8,384 bases of DNA, from NCBI GenBank assembly GCA_030656535.1, contig JAUSPL010000427.1:1-8384 (forward strand), given 5' to 3'. The notes beneath the pieces were generated by a model. The model did no database searches and was not told where the DNA came from. It saw only the letters and a list, made by a program, of their open reading frames with translations. This DNA is from Gemmobacter sp. (GTDB lineage: Bacteria; Pseudomonadota; Alphaproteobacteria; Rhodobacterales; Rhodobacteraceae). Of the stretch, positions 6,088 through 8,384 are shown piece by piece. A program made the position numbers and the translations under genes. Positions within the stretch are counted from its first letter, which is position 1; every line of letters starts with the position of its first letter.

Positions 6088-6888
6088 TCAGGCCCAGACC
6101 TGATCGGGGTCTGGCAGCGGAATCGCGTCCAGCAATTCGCGGGTATAGGCGGCCTTGGGCGCCGCGAACAGATCAGCCGTAGCCGAGTGTTCCACGATAC
6201 GTCCCTGCTGCAACACCATCACCGTGCCGCACAGCCGCCGGATCACCGACAGGTCATGGCTGATGAACGCCAGCGTCAGCCCCAGATCCCGCACCAGCCC
6301 GCTGAGCAGATTAAGCACCTGTGCCTGAGACGACACATCCAGCCCCGACACGATCTCATCCGCAAGGATGAACTCGGGTTCCATCGCAATCGCCCGTGCG
6401 ATGCCGACCCGCTGGCGCTGACCCCCCGACAACTCGTGCGGATAGCGGTCCCGAAACCCGCGCGGCAGCCCGACATGGTCCAGCGCCCGCGCGACCCGGC
6501 CGGTCACATCGTCGAAACCGTGCAGCCGCAAGGGGGCCCCGATGATCGCCCCGACCCGCCTGCGCGGATTGAGAGAGGACATCGGGTCTTGAAAGATCAT
6601 CTGGAACTGTTTGCGCAACGGGCGCAGGCTGTCCTCGGACATGTGCGTGATGTCTTGCCCGTCAAATTCAACCTTGCCGCCTGATGGTTCAAGCAACCGC
6701 ACCAGCACCCGGCCCAAGGTCGATTTGCCCGACCCAGACCCACCGACAATGCCCAGAACCTCGCCCCGCGCTATGCCGAATGACAGACCATGCAGGATTT
6801 CTATGCGCGGCGCGGCCCCGAACAGCGGCTTTTTCGTCATGTCGGCCAAGGACAGCCGCAGATCGGTCACCCGGTAAAGATCAGCCAT
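6088..6888 (-). CDS. Peptide-type ABC transporter ATP-binding protein (DppF/OppF-like)
   Basis: This 266-residue cytoplasmic ATPase would pair with the preceding one to power a peptide/nickel-type importer. Visible motifs are Walker A GGSGSGKS (49-56), Q-loop Gln100 in IFQDPMSSLNPR, signature LSGGQRQR (153-160), Walker B EFILADE (172-178) with catalytic Glu178, and the switch His211 in ISHDLSV. After the Walker B the sequence is DEIVSGLDVSSQ, where the family usually has DEPVSALDVS: the near-invariant Pro is Ile and the Ala is Gly. The core is otherwise intact. The C-terminus ends about 20 residues after the AAYTRELLDAIP segment, so the usual oligopeptide C-terminal extension is mostly absent and the protein is shorter than the roughly 330 residues of E. 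coli DppF. The start overlaps the end of the upstream ATPase gene by 8 bp and has a perfect GGAGGT five bases upstream. Likely co-transcribed with both neighbours. Confidence 0.93.
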   Translation of the reverse strand: MADLYRVTDLRLSLADMTKKPLFGAAPRIEILHGLSFGIARGEVLGIVGGSGSGKSTLGRVLVRLLEPSGGKVEFDGQDITHMSEDSLRPLRKQFQMIFQDPMSSLNPRRRVGAIIGAPLRLHGFDDVTGRVARALDHVGLPRGFRDRYPHELSGGQRQRVGIARAIAMEPEFILADEIVSGLDVSSQAQVLNLLSGLVRDLGLTLAFISHDLSVIRRLCGTVMVLQQGRIVEHSATADLFAAPKAAYTRELLDAIPLPDPDQVWA

Positions 6889-7744
6889 GACGCACCTCCG
6901 ATGCCTCGACCTCGGCCCGGACGGCAGCGATCACCGCATCGGGCACCGGATGCAGACCCGCGTCGGGGTCGGTATATTTCGGCGTTGCCGCCAGCAGGGC
7001 CGCCGAATAGGGATGGGCCGGCGCGCGAAAGAACTCTCGCACCGAGGTTTGCTCGATCACCTTGCCCGCATACAGAACCGACAGGCTGTCGCAGACCTTG
7101 GACACCACCCCCAGATCATGGGTCACGAACAGCAAGGCAGTGCCATGTTGTGCCTGCATGTCCTTGATCAGCCGCAGGATCTGTTTTTGCACCGTCACGT
7201 CCAGCGCGGTGGTGGGTTCGTCCGCCACGATCAGTTTAGGTTCGGCGGCAAAGGCCGACGCGATCAGCACCCGTTGCCGCATGCCGCCCGACAATTCATG
7301 CGGATAGGCCCGCATCACGCGGGTCGGATCGGGAATATGCACCTCGGTTAGCAGTTCGACCGCGCGCCGGTCCGCATCGGCCCGGGTCCAGCCCAGAATA
7401 TCGACCAGCCGATCGGTGATCTGCCGCCCGATCCGGCGCGACGGGTTCAACGCGGTCAAGGGGTCCTGCGGGATCAGCGCCGCCACCGCCCCCACCTTGC
7501 GCCGACGTTCGCCAGGCGGCATCCGCAACAGATCGACGCCGTCCAGCCATATCTCGCCATCGACCACCTCGACCGACCGGGGCAGGATGCCCAGCACGGC
7601 CTTGCCGATCATCGACTTCCCGGCCCCCGATTCCCCCACCAGCCCGCGGACCTCACCGGCCTCGACGTCCATGCTGACCGACCGCAGCAGGCGGGGGCCA
7701 CCCTTGACGACCGCGGACAATCCTCTGATCGACAGAAAGCTCAT
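6881..7744 (-). CDS. Peptide-type ABC transporter ATP-binding protein (DppD/OppD-like)
   Basis: This 287-residue protein is the first of two ATPases of a dipeptide/oligopeptide/nickel-type importer. Visible motifs are Walker A GESGAGKS (37-44), Q-loop Gln93 in LIPQDPLTALNPSRR, PHELSGGMRQR around the signature (148-158), Walker B LIVADEPTTALD (171-182) with Glu176, and the switch His209 in VTHDLGVV. The APAHPYSAALLAATP segment (241-255) marks the start of the peptide-family C-terminal domain. However, that domain is short and lacks the cysteine-containing GCPFxxRC-like motif typical of longer DppD/OppD proteins; the chain ends in a charged helix rich in Ala and Val. The ATG at 7744 overlaps the permease stop codon (ATGA, 7744-7741) and has no strong Shine-Dalgarno, so translation is probably coupled to the permease gene. 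The imported compound cannot be told from the ATPases. Confidence 0.93.
   Translation of the reverse strand: MSFLSIRGLSAVVKGGPRLLRSVSMDVEAGEVRGLVGESGAGKSMIGKAVLGILPRSVEVVDGEIWLDGVDLLRMPPGERRRKVGAVAALIPQDPLTALNPSRRIGRQITDRLVDILGWTRADADRRAVELLTEVHIPDPTRVMRAYPHELSGGMRQRVLIASAFAAEPKLIVADEPTTALDVTVQKQILRLIKDMQAQHGTALLFVTHDLGVVSKVCDSLSVLYAGKVIEQTSVREFFRAPAHPYSAALLAATPKYTDPDAGLHPVPDAVIAAVRAEVEASEVRHG
6894..6899 (-). promoter_or_regulatory. Strong ribosome binding site for the second ABC ATPase gene
   Basis: A GGAGGT lies five bases upstream of the ATG at 6888, inside the end of the preceding ATPase gene. It confirms the chosen start and shows that the second ATPase has its own initiation signal despite the 8 bp overlap. 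Confidence 0.75.
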
Positions 7745-8384
7745 CGCAGCACCGGATCAAAGCGGTCTTTCAACCCTTCGCCCAGTTGGGAAAACGACAG
7801 CACCGTCAAGAACAGCGCCACCAGCGGGAACACCAGCACCCACCAGGCCTGATGGACAGATGTGCGCCCTTCGGAGATCATCCCGCCCCAGGTCGGGCTG
7901 TCGGTCGATATCGACAGGTTCACGAATGACAAGATGGCCTCCACGATCACAGCGATCCCCATTTCAAGCGTCAAAAGCGCCACGATGGTCGGCAAGACGT
8001 TTGGCGATATCTCTTTCATCATGGTGCCGAACCGCCGCTGACCCGCCACCTGTGCCGAGGCCACATAATCCATCGCGCCTTGTGTCATCGCCTCGGCCCG
8101 CACCACCCGGGCAAACCTGGTCCAGTCGATCACCACAATGGCAATGATGATCGACATCAGCCCCGGTCCCAGAACCGCGATCAGCAGAATGGCGAACAAC
8201 ACCGGCGGAAAGGCCATCCAGATATCCACAAGCCGCGAGATGACGATATCCGCCCAACCGCGATAGAAGCCCGCGATCAGCCCCAGCCCGGCCCCGATGA
8301 ACCCGGTCAAGAGCCCCGCCACCACAGCCACCAGAACCGCGATTCGCGCCCCATGCAGGATGCGGCTTAACACATCCCGCCCCA
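7741..8384 (-). CDS. Peptide-type ABC transporter permease (DppC/OppC-like), 5' end outside window
   Basis: This is the last 213 residues of a membrane permease of the binding-protein-dependent transport family. The fragment begins with GRDVLSRILHGAR, the conserved segment just before the first core transmembrane helix in DppC proteins, so the real start and N-terminal helix lie beyond 8384. A GTG at 8373 falls inside this motif and is not a likely start. About five hydrophobic segments follow, with a helix-turn including RLVDIWMAFPPVLFAILL. The cytoplasmic coupling loop is YVASAQVAGQRRFGTMMKE followed by ISPNVLP, matching the EAA-loop pattern (G nine residues from I, then LP). SPTWGGMISEGR and the C-terminal GEGLKDRFDPVLR are also typical of DppC. 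It would form the channel with a second permease (DppB-like), which should be encoded just upstream outside the window, and be driven by the two ATPases downstream. Confidence 0.94.
   Translation of the reverse strand, partial: GRDVLSRILHGARIAVLVAVVAGLLTGFIGAGLGLIAGFYRGWADIVISRLVDIWMAFPPVLFAILLIAVLGPGLMSIIIAIVVIDWTRFARVVRAEAMTQGAMDYVASAQVAGQRRFGTMMKEISPNVLPTIVALLTLEMGIAVIVEAILSFVNLSISTDSPTWGGMISEGRTSVHQAWWVLVFPLVALFLTVLSFSQLGEGLKDRFDPVLR

Noticed and set aside
8371..8373. GTG as the start of the permease gene
   Set aside because: It lies inside the conserved GRDVLSRILHGAR motif, whose first residues are encoded upstream of it, so the true start is outside the window.
1..8384. CRISPR array, transposon, phage genes, defence or toxin-antitoxin systems, tRNA or rRNA
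   Set aside because: No repeated spacers, transposase motifs, terminal inverted repeats, integrase motifs or RNA gene patterns were seen. Known families fill nearly the whole window.

Overview
This 8.4 kb window is GC-rich, tightly packed, and coded entirely on the minus strand. I could support no gene on the plus strand. The protein sequences (ArgB beginning with an LSEALPYLQRY helix, an alphaproteobacterial-type SARP/TolB-like/TPR regulator, a dipeptide-type ABC cassette followed by an M20 aminoacylase) and the codon bias suggest an alphaproteobacterium, most likely of the Rhodobacteraceae/Roseobacter group. That placement is inference from sequence style, not a database match.

In transcription order (right to left), the window opens inside a DppC/OppC-like permease (7741-8384, 5' end outside the window). 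It is followed by two peptide-type ABC ATPases (6881-7744 and 6088-6888) and an M20D-type metallo-amidohydrolase (4840-6012). The permease and ATPase genes overlap by a few bases and the amidohydrolase follows after 75 bp. This looks like the 3' part of a peptide or acyl-amino-acid uptake and hydrolysis operon. Its binding protein and second permease would lie beyond the right edge.

Next comes argB, acetylglutamate kinase (3847-4743), after a 96 bp gap with no convincing terminator. Then, after a 53 bp AT-rich gap with a promoter-like sequence, there is a compact three-gene set: a membrane di-iron hydroxylase of the sterol desaturase/fatty acid hydroxylase family (2999-3793), a cysteine-rich ferredoxin-like protein resembling the C-terminal half of QueG (2358-2999), and a SixA-like histidine phosphatase (1852-2361). 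Stop and start codons overlap at both junctions (TGATG and ATGA), so translation is probably coupled.

The left end (1-1726) is the first 575 codons of a large regulator: a SARP-type winged helix, a BTAD helical domain, a TolB-like alpha/beta domain, and TPR-like repeats that run off the edge. A 125 bp gap separates it from the phosphatase gene.

I see no RNA genes, mobile elements, CRISPR arrays, phage genes or obvious repeats. The window looks like ordinary chromosome. The points most worth a second look are the coupled hydroxylase/Fe-S/phosphatase trio and the irregular cysteine spacing in its middle member.
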